From contig QUKC01000022.1 in assembly GCA_003481005.1 (NCBI GenBank), forward strand, positions 1-43,211: 43,211 nt of DNA. The letters run 5' to 3'. The notes below the pieces were generated by a model that had not been told where the DNA came from, did no database searches, and saw nothing but the letters and a program-made list of their open reading frames with translations. The DNA comes from Firmicutes bacterium TM09-10 (lineage in GTDB: Bacteria; Bacillota; Clostridia; Lachnospirales; Lachnospiraceae). Shown piece by piece: positions 15,953 to 25,923 of this stretch (positions within the stretch are counted from its first letter, which is position 1; every line of letters begins with the position of its first letter). Made by a program: the position numbers and the translations under genes.

Positions 15953-18481
15953 ATGGAAGAAAAAAAGGAAAAAGGGAATTTTTGGCTGACGGTAGCAACC
16001 TTTATTGTCAACAAAAGAAAAGCTTTTCTGGTTTTGTTTGCCATTGCGTGTATTTACTGTGCAGCATGCATGAATAAAGTTTCGGTAAATCAGGATATTA
16101 CCAAATATCTGCCGGCAGACAGTGAGACGAGAATTGGCCTGACCCTGATGGATGAACAGTTTATGACATATGGCAGCGCCAGGATCATGGTGTCGAATAT
16201 TACCTGGCAGGACGCAGATGCTCTGGTGGAAAAGCTGGAGGCGGTAGAGGGCGTGAAAGAAGTTGCCTTTGATGATTCCGCAGATCATTACAACGGAACG
16301 AACGCCCTGTTTGATGTGACCTTTGACGGCACAGAAGAGGATGAGATCAGCAAGGATGCCAAGCAGGCGGTAAAGGAGCTGCTTTCGGATTATGATACCT
16401 ACATATCTACCTCGGTCGGCGCGGAAGAAGAACAGACAGAATCCCTGAATAATGACATGAATCTGATTCTGGTTCTTGCAGTTGTGATTATTGTAGTGGT
16501 ACTGCTGATTTCCACAAAGGCATATATGGAAATCCCGGTACTGTTGATTACGTTTGGTGTGGCTGCGCTTCTAAATAAGGGAACAAACTACCTGATGGGA
16601 ACGATTTCCAGCGTAACGGATTCGATTTCTGTTGTTCTGCAGCTGGCGCTTGCAATTGACTATGCGATTATTTTTTGTGATCGTTTTATGGAAGAGCATG
16701 AGACGATGGACGCGGAATCCGCGATCAAGGTTGCGCTGTCAAAGGCAATACCGGAGATCAGTTCTTCTTCCCTGACGACCATCTCCGGCATGGTGGCGAT
16801 GATGTTCATGCATTTTCGTCTGGGCTATGATATGGGTATCGTACTGGTAAAGGCAATTATTTTCAGTTTGATCTCCGTATTCTTCCTGATGCCTGCGATT
16901 CTGATGATCTTTGCAAAGGGAATTGACAACACGCATCATAAGAGTTTTGTTCCGAATATTTCGTTTGCAGGTAAATGGGCGAACCTGACGAGATTTATCG
17001 TTCCGCCTGTATTTGTGATACTGCTTTGTTTTGCAGCATGGATGTCAAATAATTGCAGTTATCTGTATGATGTCAATTCCGTTCCGGCCGCAAGGGAAAG
17101 TGAGACCAGAATTGCCAAGCATAAAATTGAAGACGAGTTTGGCGTTTCGAATCAGATTGCAATTCTGGTGCCGAAGGGCGATTATGAATCTGAGAAAAAG
17201 GTTCTGAAGGAATTTGAAACGCTGGATTATGTCAACACCGTGACAGGGCTTGCAAACGTTTCGATCAACGATGATTATGTCCTGACGGATAAAATCGCGC
17301 CCCGTGCATTTTCTGAATTGACAGATCTGGATATTGAGATCGTACGGGTTTTGTATATGGCCTATGCCTATGATCAGGGACAGAACGGTCCGATTTTTAC
17401 AGGCATCGACGAGTACAAAGTGCCGATTATAGATATGTTTTTATTCCTGTATGATCAGTATGAGGAAGGCTACGTCACATTGGATGCGGATATGGATGAA
17501 AAGCTGACGGACCTTTATAATACGCTGCATGATGCGCAGCTGCAGCTGCAGGGAGAGGATTACTCCAGACTGGTTCTGACGGTCAGTGTGCCGACGGAAG
17601 GGGACGAAGCGTATGCGGCGATGGATGACATCCGGAATATTTGTGCGAAGTATTATAATAAATCAGATGTGATCCTGGTAGGTGACTGCACAAGCAATCA
17701 TGACCTGATGTCTTCGTTTGCAACAGATAATATTATTATCAGTGTACTGACAGCGCTGTTTGTTATGATTATCCTGCTGTTCACATTCCAGTCCGCCGGA
17801 CTTCCGATTTTGCTGGTATTGACCATTCAGGGAAGCATCTGGATCAATTTCTCTGTGCCTACGCTGACAGGGGGAAGTGTATTTTTCATTGCGTACCTGA
17901 TCGTATCCGCAATCCAGATGGGTGCGACAATCGACTATGCGATCGTTATATCCAGCCGTTACATGGTATTGAAAAAGCAGATGCCGATTCATGAGGCAAT
18001 TATTGAAACGATCAATCAGGCATTTCCGACAATCTTTACCTCCGGTTCGATTCTGACCGGAGCAGGTTTTCTGATCGGACAGATCGCATCGGATGCGACA
18101 GTTGCTTCAATCGGTATTGCACTGGGAAGAGGAACCTTGATTTCCATTATACTGGTACTGTTTGTCCTGCCGCAGATTCTGCTGCTGGGCGATATCATTA
18201 TCGAAAAGACTGCTTTGACAATTAGTCTGCCCCAGGCGACCAGAAGAGATGTATCCGGACGGATGATTGTAAACGGCCGTGTCAAGGGCTATATACAGGG
18301 TGAAATCGACGCGGAAATTAAGGGAAGCTTTAGCGGTTCCATGCAGGCTTCTTTTGAATCCAGACTGCCGATTGGCGGAAAAGAGACAGAGCTTGTAATG
18401 GAACAGGAAGGATTGACACAGCCGGGTGAACAGGATGCGAAAAAGGAGGACAGCGATGAAGAACAGAACGAACAGCTGTAA
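15953..18481 (+). CDS. MMPL/RND-superfamily membrane transporter
   Basis: An 842-residue polytopic protein with the MMPL arrangement: one N-terminal membrane helix, an extracytoplasmic domain beginning VNQDITKYLPADSETR, five helices, then a second copy of the same plan. Each half holds a membrane Asp-Tyr motif (LAIDYAIIFCDR and ATIDYAIVISSR), the site linked to proton coupling in this family. MMPL proteins export lipids or hydrophobic compounds. Residues about 768-803 form a ladder of alternating Gly and hydrophobic residues, then an acidic tail. The ATG at 15953 has AAGGAG eight bases upstream; an ATG at 15911 lies at or before the expected transcript start. The stop lies 26 bp inside the next gene. 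Confidence 0.88.
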   Translation: MEEKKEKGNFWLTVATFIVNKRKAFLVLFAIACIYCAACMNKVSVNQDITKYLPADSETRIGLTLMDEQFMTYGSARIMVSNITWQDADALVEKLEAVEGVKEVAFDDSADHYNGTNALFDVTFDGTEEDEISKDAKQAVKELLSDYDTYISTSVGAEEEQTESLNNDMNLILVLAVVIIVVVLLISTKAYMEIPVLLITFGVAALLNKGTNYLMGTISSVTDSISVVLQLALAIDYAIIFCDRFMEEHETMDAESAIKVALSKAIPEISSSSLTTISGMVAMMFMHFRLGYDMGIVLVKAIIFSLISVFFLMPAILMIFAKGIDNTHHKSFVPNISFAGKWANLTRFIVPPVFVILLCFAAWMSNNCSYLYDVNSVPAARESETRIAKHKIEDEFGVSNQIAILVPKGDYESEKKVLKEFETLDYVNTVTGLANVSINDDYVLTDKIAPRAFSELTDLDIEIVRVLYMAYAYDQGQNGPIFTGIDEYKVPIIDMFLFLYDQYEEGYVTLDADMDEKLTDLYNTLHDAQLQLQGEDYSRLVLTVSVPTEGDEAYAAMDDIRNICAKYYNKSDVILVGDCTSNHDLMSSFATDNIIISVLTALFVMIILLFTFQSAGLPILLVLTIQGSIWINFSVPTLTGGSVFFIAYLIVSAIQMGATIDYAIVISSRYMVLKKQMPIHEAIIETINQAFPTIFTSGSILTGAGFLIGQIASDATVASIGIALGRGTLISIILVLFVLPQILLLGDIIIEKTALTISLPQATRRDVSGRMIVNGRVKGYIQGEIDAEIKGSFSGSMQASFESRLPIGGKETELVMEQEGLTQPGEQDAKKEDSDEEQNEQL

Positions 18482-21400
18482 AAAATGGCTGGCGGTGTTA
18501 TTGAGCTTTTCCATGCTGCCAACAGCGATTTTACAGAACGGTTCTATGGCGTATGCGGAGGAAAAGAAGCAGGAAGAGGCAGTTACCGCAGAAGAAGCGC
18601 TGGAAGACCGGGAAGCCGATATCGTCGTAGAAGAGATTTCGATTTCCAATAAAGAAGAGTTTTTAAAATATGTTCGGAGGTGCCAGGACGATTATTACAG
18701 CTATGGCAGGATTTTCAACTTACAGAACGATATCGACCTGTCCGGCAGCTCATTTGATGGCATTCCATATTTTGCGGGAACCTTTAACGGAAACGGGCAT
18801 ACGGTAAGCGGACTGAAAATCTCCCGGGAAGGCTCTGATTACGGATTCTTCCGTTATGTCGGCAAAACCGGCAGGGTAAAGGATTTGACCGTTTCCGGCA
18901 GTGTGAAGGTGACTGGCAGCGCAGAAAATGTCGGTGGAGTCGTCGGAACGAACTACGGCATTTTGGAAAACTGCAGCTTTGAAGGAATTGTGACCGGCAA
19001 CACAAACGTCGGCGGCATTGTCGGGGAAAACAGGGCGGACGGCATCGTGCTGACCTGTTATAATAAAGGCACGATTGTCGGCACGAATGAGGTCGGCGGT
19101 ATCTGCGGCATGAACCGCGGTATCCTTCAGAACTGTGAAAATGAAGGAAAAATCAATGACGAGGACTTAAAGACAACGCTGGATTTAAACGGCATCGATA
19201 TCGGAACGCTGAATCTGACGCAGAACGTCGTGACAAGAAATGACGCAGGCGGCATCGCCGGAAGATCCTCCGGCACGGTGGCAGGCTGCACCAACAAAGG
19301 TGAAATCGGCTATGCGCATATCGGCTACAATGTCGGTGGTGTGATCGGGCGCCAGAGCGGCACGGTTATCAACTGTAAAAATATGGGTCATGTCATGGGA
19401 CGCAAGGACGTTGGCGGTATCATCGGTCAGGCGGAGCCTTACCGGGAATCGGAATATCTTTCCGATCATCTGGAAAAGGTGAGGGACGATTTTTCAGAGA
19501 TCAATCACCTGATGGGGCAGATGTCCGATGCGATGCGCAGCGTATCCTCTGACACCAGGGGCTATGTCCAGACGCTGCAGCAGCAGTATGAGGATACGAT
19601 GGGCAATCTGGACAGTGAGATCAATTCCATGAAGAGCACCGTTACCGGCAATAATGCGGCGATGACGGCCTATATGGATAGCCTGAGCAGCGCACTGAAT
19701 AATCTGGGCGAGATCGGAAACGATACAATTTCGAGAATGATGGAGAGCATCCGGCAAAATACGGAGAATGCTGCCAATAATATCAATGGAAAGTTAAACG
19801 ACATGAAGGATATATTGACAGAAAGTTCCTCCGAGAGCGGCAGCGCGTCGGAAAGTGATGGGGAAAGCGCGTCGGAAAGCAGCAGCCCGGAAGAAAGCTC
19901 TTCTCAGGAGAGCAGTTCTTTGCAGGAAAGCCCTGCAGAGAGCGAACAGCCTTCTTCCAGCGAAAACGGCGACACCCAAAACCAGTCGTCCAACAACGAA
20001 GAAGCTGCGGCAATCCCTGCAGACGACGCGGCAGAATATCTGGCAGCAGGGGACGATGAGGCAGGCGATTATGCGTGGTTTGCCAGGAACAGTGTATCCA
20101 GGGAATCTTCGGAAGAAAGCAGCTCCGGATGGGATTTGCCTTCGGAATGGCCGAGTGAACTGCCCTCCACACTTCCTTCTGAACTGCCGTCGGAATCTAT
20201 TTCCATTCCGAGTCAGAGTGAAGTAGAGAGCAAGGCGGACGCAATTACGGATATCCTCAACAAAGATCCGATTAAAGTAAAACACGACGAAAAGATCGAC
20301 GATAACCTGAATCAGATGAAGGGAGAAATTTCGTCCGCATCTGACAATATCAAAAACCTGCAGAGTACGCTTACAGGTACAGGAGATTCCCTGACGAACA
20401 CGATGAGCAATATTTCCGGGGAGCTGACCGATCAGAGCAAAGCGTCTGGCGATACGATCGACAGCATGACTGACAGTGTCGATGGAGGAATCCAGTCGAT
20501 TACCAGTGATCTGGACAGGATTTTAAATACGTCCTCCAGAATTACAGATATTATCAGCGACGATGTCAACGTCCTGCTCGGAAACGGAAGTGCGATTGAC
20601 GATGTTTCGGGGAAAGCACTTACAGAGCGGACGCTCGGTGTCGTTTCGGGCTGCAGCAATCACGGAAAAATTGAGGGCGACATCAATGCAGGCGGTATCG
20701 CCGGAATTATGAATACGGAGTATGATGTGGATCCTGAGGTTGATATGGATCTGACAGAGCTGACCGATGTGGAGGTGCGTTCCACTACAAACGACGTGCT
20801 GATTCACTGTATCAACTACGGAACGGTAGCGGGCAAAAAGAGAAACAGCGGCGGTATTGCCGGAAGCGAAGAGCTGGGGTTGATCCATACATGCGAAAAC
20901 TATGGAACGGTTCAGCTGGAATCCGGAAACGGTCTTGGTGGTATTGCAGGATATTCTGCAAGCCGGGTCAATCAGAGCTACGCCCTGTGTAATTTAAAGG
21001 GTGATAACAAAATCGGCGGCATTACCGGGGAAGGCTATGATATCAGCAACTGCCTTGCGATGGTGACAATTTCCGGCAATCGCACCGAAAAGATCGGCAG
21101 CATTGCGGGTTGTATCAACGAAGACGGTACATTGGAAAACAATTATTTCGTCTCTGATCTGTGGGGTGGTGTCGATCAGATCAATTATATTGGAAAGGCG
21201 CAGCGCTGTACCTACGAAGAACTGATGCAAATGGAAACAGTTCCGACCGGCTTTACGCAGGTAACGGTGACCTTTGAACAGGATGACGAGGTGCTTGCGA
21301 CGCTGCAGATTCCCTACGACAGTACGGTGACGGAAGAAGAAGTGCCGGATATTGAGCCGGATGAGGACTGCTACATCAGCTGGGACAGAAAATTCCCGCT

Positions 21401-21947
21401 GACCCATGTGACTGCCAACGTAACAGTGACGGCAGAGAGCAAACGTTTTACCAAGAGCCTTGCGTGGTTTTCAGCGGCAGACCAGTTAAAACCGGATTTC
21501 CTGGTGGAAGGCGATTTCTATGACACGAGTGTGTTGTCAGCGGAAAGTGTGCAGGCGGATAAGATTTCGGATGGTGATCTTGTCTATGCCTATACCTGGA
21601 ATATCGACAACATGCCGGAGCAAAAGGAGGAATATGTCCTGCATCTTCGGATACCGGACGGCGCAGACGGCGCTGCGGTAAGGGTTCAGACGGAAAATAA
21701 GTGGGAAAAGGCGGATACAGAAGAGGACGGTAGTTATGTGACTGTATCGGTTCCTTACGGAGCAGCGTTTGCGGTCTACCGCGTGCAGGATAACAGCGTG
21801 CCGATCTGGCTGATCCTTGCGATTGCCGCCGCAGCCGTCTTAGCGGCAGTCCTTATCATAAAGGTGACAAAGCGCGGCAAAAATCGGGTAAAAAAACGGC
21901 GGGAAAAACGTAAGAAAAAGAAACAGCAGCAGACGGATTCTCAGTAA
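18456..21947 (+). CDS. Large membrane-anchored GLUG-repeat surface protein
   Basis: A 1163-residue exported protein. Order: signal peptide (cleavage probably after AYA near residue 34); a first GLUG/beta-helix block (about 85-325) with repeats such as VGGIVGENR and VGGICGMNRG; a heptad-like coiled coil (about 330-450); a Ser/Glu-rich linker (about 455-590); a second coiled coil (about 608-705); a second GLUG block (about 725-910); a beta-rich module (about 930-1000); a membrane helix starting PIWLILAIAAAAV (about 1117-1137); and a Lys/Arg-rich cytoplasmic tail. GLUG repeats occur in surface and adhesin-like proteins. Overlap with the MMPL gene (AAGGAGG before the ATG) suggests the two work together, for instance in assembling or moving something at the cell surface. 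Specific function unknown. Confidence 0.85.
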   Translation: MKNRTNSCKKWLAVLLSFSMLPTAILQNGSMAYAEEKKQEEAVTAEEALEDREADIVVEEISISNKEEFLKYVRRCQDDYYSYGRIFNLQNDIDLSGSSFDGIPYFAGTFNGNGHTVSGLKISREGSDYGFFRYVGKTGRVKDLTVSGSVKVTGSAENVGGVVGTNYGILENCSFEGIVTGNTNVGGIVGENRADGIVLTCYNKGTIVGTNEVGGICGMNRGILQNCENEGKINDEDLKTTLDLNGIDIGTLNLTQNVVTRNDAGGIAGRSSGTVAGCTNKGEIGYAHIGYNVGGVIGRQSGTVINCKNMGHVMGRKDVGGIIGQAEPYRESEYLSDHLEKVRDDFSEINHLMGQMSDAMRSVSSDTRGYVQTLQQQYEDTMGNLDSEINSMKSTVTGNNAAMTAYMDSLSSALNNLGEIGNDTISRMMESIRQNTENAANNINGKLNDMKDILTESSSESGSASESDGESASESSSPEESSSQESSSLQESPAESEQPSSSENGDTQNQSSNNEEAAAIPADDAAEYLAAGDDEAGDYAWFARNSVSRESSEESSSGWDLPSEWPSELPSTLPSELPSESISIPSQSEVESKADAITDILNKDPIKVKHDEKIDDNLNQMKGEISSASDNIKNLQSTLTGTGDSLTNTMSNISGELTDQSKASGDTIDSMTDSVDGGIQSITSDLDRILNTSSRITDIISDDVNVLLGNGSAIDDVSGKALTERTLGVVSGCSNHGKIEGDINAGGIAGIMNTEYDVDPEVDMDLTELTDVEVRSTTNDVLIHCINYGTVAGKKRNSGGIAGSEELGLIHTCENYGTVQLESGNGLGGIAGYSASRVNQSYALCNLKGDNKIGGITGEGYDISNCLAMVTISGNRTEKIGSIAGCINEDGTLENNYFVSDLWGGVDQINYIGKAQRCTYEELMQMETVPTGFTQVTVTFEQDDEVLATLQIPYDSTVTEEEVPDIEPDEDCYISWDRKFPLTHVTANVTVTAESKRFTKSLAWFSAADQLKPDFLVEGDFYDTSVLSAESVQADKISDGDLVYAYTWNIDNMPEQKEEYVLHLRIPDGADGAAVRVQTENKWEKADTEEDGSYVTVSVPYGAAFAVYRVQDNSVPIWLILAIAAAAVLAAVLIIKVTKRGKNRVKKRREKRKKKKQQQTDSQ

Positions 21948-21974
21948 TACCTTGCGGATATTTTATTTTTGGAC

Positions 21975-22003
21975 TTGTAAGAGACGAAAAGATTTACTAT
22001 AAT
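21975..22003 (+). promoter_or_regulatory. Promoter of degV-alaS
   Basis: TTGTAA at 21975-21980 and a perfect TATAAT at 21998-22003, spacer 17 bp, lie 43 bp upstream of the DegV start. No promoter was seen between degV and alaS. Confidence 0.65.
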
Positions 22004-22045
22004 AAGACATGTTTGCAAAAATAAAATACCCAAAGGAGCGGGAAA

Positions 22046-22933
22046 ATGAGAGAGTATATAGTTACCTGCTGTTCGACAGCAGATATGAGTCGTACCTTCA
22101 TGGAAACAAATGAAGTTCCCTTTGCCATGTTCCATTATCAGCTGGATGGAAAAGAATATGCAGATGACCTGTACTCGTCCATCTCGCCGGAAGTATTTTA
22201 TAAAATGATCGGAGACGGCGCGCAGCCTGTGACCTCTCAGGTGAATGCAGAGGCATACTGCGCGTTGTTTGAGCCTGTTTTAAAGAGCGGAAAAGATGTG
22301 CTTCATCTGACGCTTTCCAGTGGAATTTCCGGATCCATCAACTCGGCGAATGTTGCAAAGGCCCAGATGGAAGAAAAATATCCGGACCGCAGGGTAATGG
22401 TCGTGGATTCCCTTGCGGCTTCTTCCGGTTACGGTATGCTGGTGGAACAGACACTGGAGAACCAGCGTGCCGGAATGTCTCTGGAGGAAAATGCAGCATG
22501 GATCGTGGCACATCGCAATACCCTGCATCACTGGTTTTTCTCAACAGATTTAACCAGCTATATCCGTGGCGGAAGAGTTTCCAAAACCGCAGGATTTTTT
22601 GGAAAGATGCTCAATATCTGTCCTCTGCTGAATGTGAATTCAGAGGGCAGACTGATTCCGCGCAGTAAATACCGTGGGAAAAAACAGGTGATCCGTGAGA
22701 TCGTTAAGCGGATGGAAGAGCATGCGCAGAACGGACGGGAATATTCCGGAAAGTGTTATATCAGTCAGTCAGCCTGCATGGAAGATGCAAAAGCGGTTGC
22801 ACAACTGGTTGAGGAAACGTTTCCTAAGCTGGACGGAAAAGTACAGATCAACAATATTGGAACTGTAATTGGCTCCCATACCGGTCCGGGTACAGTGGCA
22901 CTGTATTTCTGGGGCGATGAAAGAACGTTGTAA
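22046..22933 (+). CDS. DegV-family fatty-acid-binding protein (FakB-like)
   Basis: A 295-residue cytosolic DegV protein. Family marks seen are the early STADMS segment, the TSQVNAEAY loop (fatty-acid carboxylate binding in FakB), LSSGISGSINSA, VDSLAASSGYG and the RGGRVSKTAG segment followed by PLLNVNSEGRL. Members bind a fatty acid and present it to the kinase FakA for phosphorylation; whether this copy does so is inferred from family knowledge, and no fakA lies in the window. AAAGGAG precedes the start. It is 23 bp upstream of alaS and probably co-transcribed with it. Confidence 0.9.
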   Translation: MREYIVTCCSTADMSRTFMETNEVPFAMFHYQLDGKEYADDLYSSISPEVFYKMIGDGAQPVTSQVNAEAYCALFEPVLKSGKDVLHLTLSSGISGSINSANVAKAQMEEKYPDRRVMVVDSLAASSGYGMLVEQTLENQRAGMSLEENAAWIVAHRNTLHHWFFSTDLTSYIRGGRVSKTAGFFGKMLNICPLLNVNSEGRLIPRSKYRGKKQVIREIVKRMEEHAQNGREYSGKCYISQSACMEDAKAVAQLVEETFPKLDGKVQINNIGTVIGSHTGPGTVALYFWGDERTL

Positions 22934-22956
22934 GAAACAACGAAGGAGGAAGAAAC

Positions 22957-25599
22957 GTGAAAGCATATGGTGTGAACGAATTGAGAAGGATGTTCCTTGA
23001 GTTTTTCGAAAGTAAGGGACATCTGGCGATGAAGAGCTTTTCTCTGGTGCCGCATAACGACAACAGTCTGCTTTTGATCAACTCCGGCATGGCGCCGTTA
23101 AAGCCTTATTTTACAGGACAGGAGATTCCGCCCAGAAGACGTGTGACTACCTGCCAGAAATGTATCCGTACCGGTGATATCGAAAATATCGGTAAAACCG
23201 CACGTCACGGTACTTTCTTTGAAATGCTCGGAAACTTTTCTTTCGGCGACTATTTCAAGCATGAGGCGATTGCATGGAGCTGGGAGTTTTTAACACAGGT
23301 TGTTGGACTGGATCCCGACAGACTTTATCCGTCTGTTTATGAAAATGACGACGAAGCGTTTGCAATCTGGCAGAACGAGATCGGCATTGCACCGGAACGG
23401 ATTTTCCGCTTTGGTAAGGAAGACAACTTCTGGGAGCATGGTTCAGGCCCCTGTGGTCCCTGCTCTGAGATTTATTATGACCGCGGCGAAAAATACGGCT
23501 GCGGCAAACCCGGATGTACCGTTGGCTGCGACTGCGACAGATATATGGAAGTATGGAATAACGTATTCTCCCAGTTTGATAATGACGGCCACGGCAATTA
23601 CAGCGAATTAAAACAGAAAAACATTGATACCGGTATGGGTCTGGAACGTCTGGCAGTGGTTGTTCAGGACGTGGATTCCATTTTTGACGTAGATACCATC
23701 CGTGCGCTGCGCGACCGTGTCTGTGAGCTGTCAGGCAAGGAGTATCACAAAGAGCACGCATGGGACGTTTCCATCCGTATCATCACCGACCATATCCGTT
23801 CCGCAACGTTTATGATTTCCGACGGTATTCTGCCTTCCAATGAAGGGCGCGGCTACGTTCTGCGCAGAATTATCCGTCGTGCGGCACGTCACGGAAGACT
23901 GCTCGGCATCGACGGTAAATTCCTTGCAAATCTGAGCACAACAGTAATCGAAGGCAGTAAGGACGGATATCCGGAGCTGGAAGAAAAGAAAGATTTTATT
24001 TTAAATGTCCTGACGCAGGAAGAAGACAAATTCAATAAGACGATCGATCAGGGACTTGCAATTCTGACGGATCTGGAAGAAAAGATGACGGCAGAAGGAA
24101 AGACTGTAATGGATGGCGAGGATGCGTTCCGCCTGTACGATACCTACGGCTTCCCCATCGACCTGACAAAAGAAATCCTTGAGGAAAAAGGGTTCTCCAT
24201 TGACGAGGACGGCTTTAATACAGCGATGCAGAAGCAGCGTGAGATGGCGAGAAAAGCACGGAAGGCAACCAACTATATGGGCGCAGATGCGACTGTTTAT
24301 GAGTCTCTTGATCCTGCAATCACCTCTTCCTTTGTTGGTTACGACAAACTGGAAGCGGTTTCCAGAATCAGCGCGCTGACCACAGAGGATGAAGTGGTGG
24401 AAGCACTGACAGATGGCGACAAGGGTACAATTATTGTAGATGCAACTCCTTTCTATGGCACAATGGGCGGTCAGGAAGGCGACAAGGGTGTGATCACCTC
24501 TGCTGACGGAAAATTTGCAGTAGAAGACACGATCCACTTAAAAGGCGGCAAAATCGGTCATGTGGGCTATGTGGTAAGCGGCATGTTCAAGCTGGACGAC
24601 GAAGTAACGCTGTCTGTTGATAAGGGAAACCGCAGCGCAACCTGCAAAAACCATACAGCAACGCATCTGCTTCAGAAAGCACTGCGGGATGTACTCGGCA
24701 CTCATGTAGAGCAGCAGGGTTCCCTGAATAATGCAGGACATCTGCGTTTTGACTTCAGCCATTTTTCAGCAATGACAGCAGAAGAGCTGGCACAGGTGGA
24801 AAAGGCAGTAAATGAAAAAATTGCAGAAAATATCCCGGTTGTCACCAAACTGATGACTCTGGATGAGGCAAAGAAATCCGGCGCCATGGCTTTATTTGGC
24901 GAAAAATACGGTGATACGGTTCGTGTTGTATGCGTGGACGATTACTCCAAGGAGTTCTGTGGCGGTACCCATGTTTCCAACACCGGAGAAATTCAGGCAT
25001 TCAAGATCCTTTCCGAGAGCGGTGTTGCTGCAGGTGTGCGCAGAATTGAAGCGCTGACCGGACAGGGCGTATTCGATTACTACAACGATCTTGAGAAGAG
25101 GCTGGAAGAGGCTGCGAAGACCGTAAAGGCAACCCCTGCAAACCTGCAGGAGAAACTGGAGCACCTGATGGCAGACCTTAAGAGCCTGCAGGCTGAGAAT
25201 GAATCCTTAAAGAGCAAGGCTGCAAAAGAGGCGCTGGGTGACGTTATGGATCAGGTTCAGGATGTAAACGGCGTGAAGCTTCTGGCAGTCAGTGTAGCAG
25301 ATGTGGATATGAACGGCCTGCGCGATCTTGGTGACCAGTTAAAGGAAAAGCTTGGAGAAGGTGTTGTTGTTCTGGCTTCCGCAAAGGATGGAAAAGTCAA
25401 TCTGATCGCAATGGCAACAGATGCTGCAATGAAGCAGGGCGCCCATGCAGGTAACCTGATCAAAGGAATTGCGGCACTGGTTGGCGGTGGCGGCGGCGGC
25501 CGTCCGAACATGGCTCAGGCAGGCGGTAAGAATCCGGCAGGAATCGATGCAGCAATAGCAGAAGCAGCGAAGGTTCTGGCAGGACAGATCGACAAATAA
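22957..25599 (+). CDS. alaS: Alanyl-tRNA synthetase
   Basis: An 880-residue enzyme that charges tRNA-Ala. The class II catalytic core at the N-terminus (residues 1-240) contains GTFFEMLGNFSFGDYFK; the editing domain contains HTATHLLQ (about 565) and FCGGTHVSNTGE (about 666), whose His and Cys bind zinc; a coiled coil leads to the C-Ala domain with a run of seven glycines near residue 850. The start codon is GTG at 22957 with AAGGAGG eight to ten bases upstream. Codon choice (Gly GGC/GGT, Arg CGT) is that of a well-expressed gene. No T-box leader precedes it. Confidence 0.97.
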   Translation: MKAYGVNELRRMFLEFFESKGHLAMKSFSLVPHNDNSLLLINSGMAPLKPYFTGQEIPPRRRVTTCQKCIRTGDIENIGKTARHGTFFEMLGNFSFGDYFKHEAIAWSWEFLTQVVGLDPDRLYPSVYENDDEAFAIWQNEIGIAPERIFRFGKEDNFWEHGSGPCGPCSEIYYDRGEKYGCGKPGCTVGCDCDRYMEVWNNVFSQFDNDGHGNYSELKQKNIDTGMGLERLAVVVQDVDSIFDVDTIRALRDRVCELSGKEYHKEHAWDVSIRIITDHIRSATFMISDGILPSNEGRGYVLRRIIRRAARHGRLLGIDGKFLANLSTTVIEGSKDGYPELEEKKDFILNVLTQEEDKFNKTIDQGLAILTDLEEKMTAEGKTVMDGEDAFRLYDTYGFPIDLTKEILEEKGFSIDEDGFNTAMQKQREMARKARKATNYMGADATVYESLDPAITSSFVGYDKLEAVSRISALTTEDEVVEALTDGDKGTIIVDATPFYGTMGGQEGDKGVITSADGKFAVEDTIHLKGGKIGHVGYVVSGMFKLDDEVTLSVDKGNRSATCKNHTATHLLQKALRDVLGTHVEQQGSLNNAGHLRFDFSHFSAMTAEELAQVEKAVNEKIAENIPVVTKLMTLDEAKKSGAMALFGEKYGDTVRVVCVDDYSKEFCGGTHVSNTGEIQAFKILSESGVAAGVRRIEALTGQGVFDYYNDLEKRLEEAAKTVKATPANLQEKLEHLMADLKSLQAENESLKSKAAKEALGDVMDQVQDVNGVKLLAVSVADVDMNGLRDLGDQLKEKLGEGVVVLASAKDGKVNLIAMATDAAMKQGAHAGNLIKGIAALVGGGGGGRPNMAQAGGKNPAGIDAAIAEAAKVLAGQIDK

Positions 25600-25616
25600 A
25601 TATTTTGAAAAAACTG

Positions 25617-25644
25617 TTGACGAATCAGAATTTTTTGTTATAAT
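25617..25644 (+). promoter_or_regulatory. Promoter of rpsU
   Basis: TTGACG at 25617-25622 and a perfect TATAAT at 25639-25644 are 16 bp apart, giving a leader of about 90 nt before rpsU. A 6-bp inverted repeat (GTTAAT 25662-25667 with ATTAAC 25682-25687) lies in the leader. Confidence 0.75.
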
Positions 25645-25738
25645 AGTTCATGTGCATGTGAGTTAATCAATTTTGTACATTATTAACCCGGTCAGTCGTG
25701 GATACGAGAGGGACTGAAGGGAGGTCAGGTGAGAGTAT

Positions 25739-25915
25739 ATGTCTAATATCATCGTTAAAGAGAATGAGACTTTAGATAGCGCTCTGCGTCGTTTCAAGAG
25801 AAGTTGCGCAAAGGCAGGTATCCAGCAGGAAATCCGCAAAAGAGAACACTACGAGAAACCCAGCGTAAAGCGTAAGAAAAAGTCTGAAGCAGCAAGAAAA
25901 CGCAAATATAACTAA
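25739..25915 (+). CDS. rpsU: 30S ribosomal protein S21
   Basis: A 58-residue, highly basic protein of the small ribosomal subunit. The sequence begins [19 protein letters not shown] and ends in the basic [15 protein letters not shown], a typical Firmicutes S21. The ATG at 25739 follows two purine runs, AAGGGAGG (14 bases away) and AGGTGAG (5 bases away). It has its own strong promoter and a terminator directly after the stop, so it is expressed as a single gene. Its closest neighbours are alaS upstream and a lysozyme gene downstream. Confidence 0.96.
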   Translation: MSNIIVKENETLDSALRRFKRSCAKAGIQQEIRKREHYEKPSVKRKKKSEAARKRKYN

Positions 25916-25923
25916 AGGAATGA

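Noticed and set aside
22934..22956. T-box or other riboswitch ahead of alaS
   Set aside because: Only 23 bp separate degV and alaS, which is too short for any known leader of this type.
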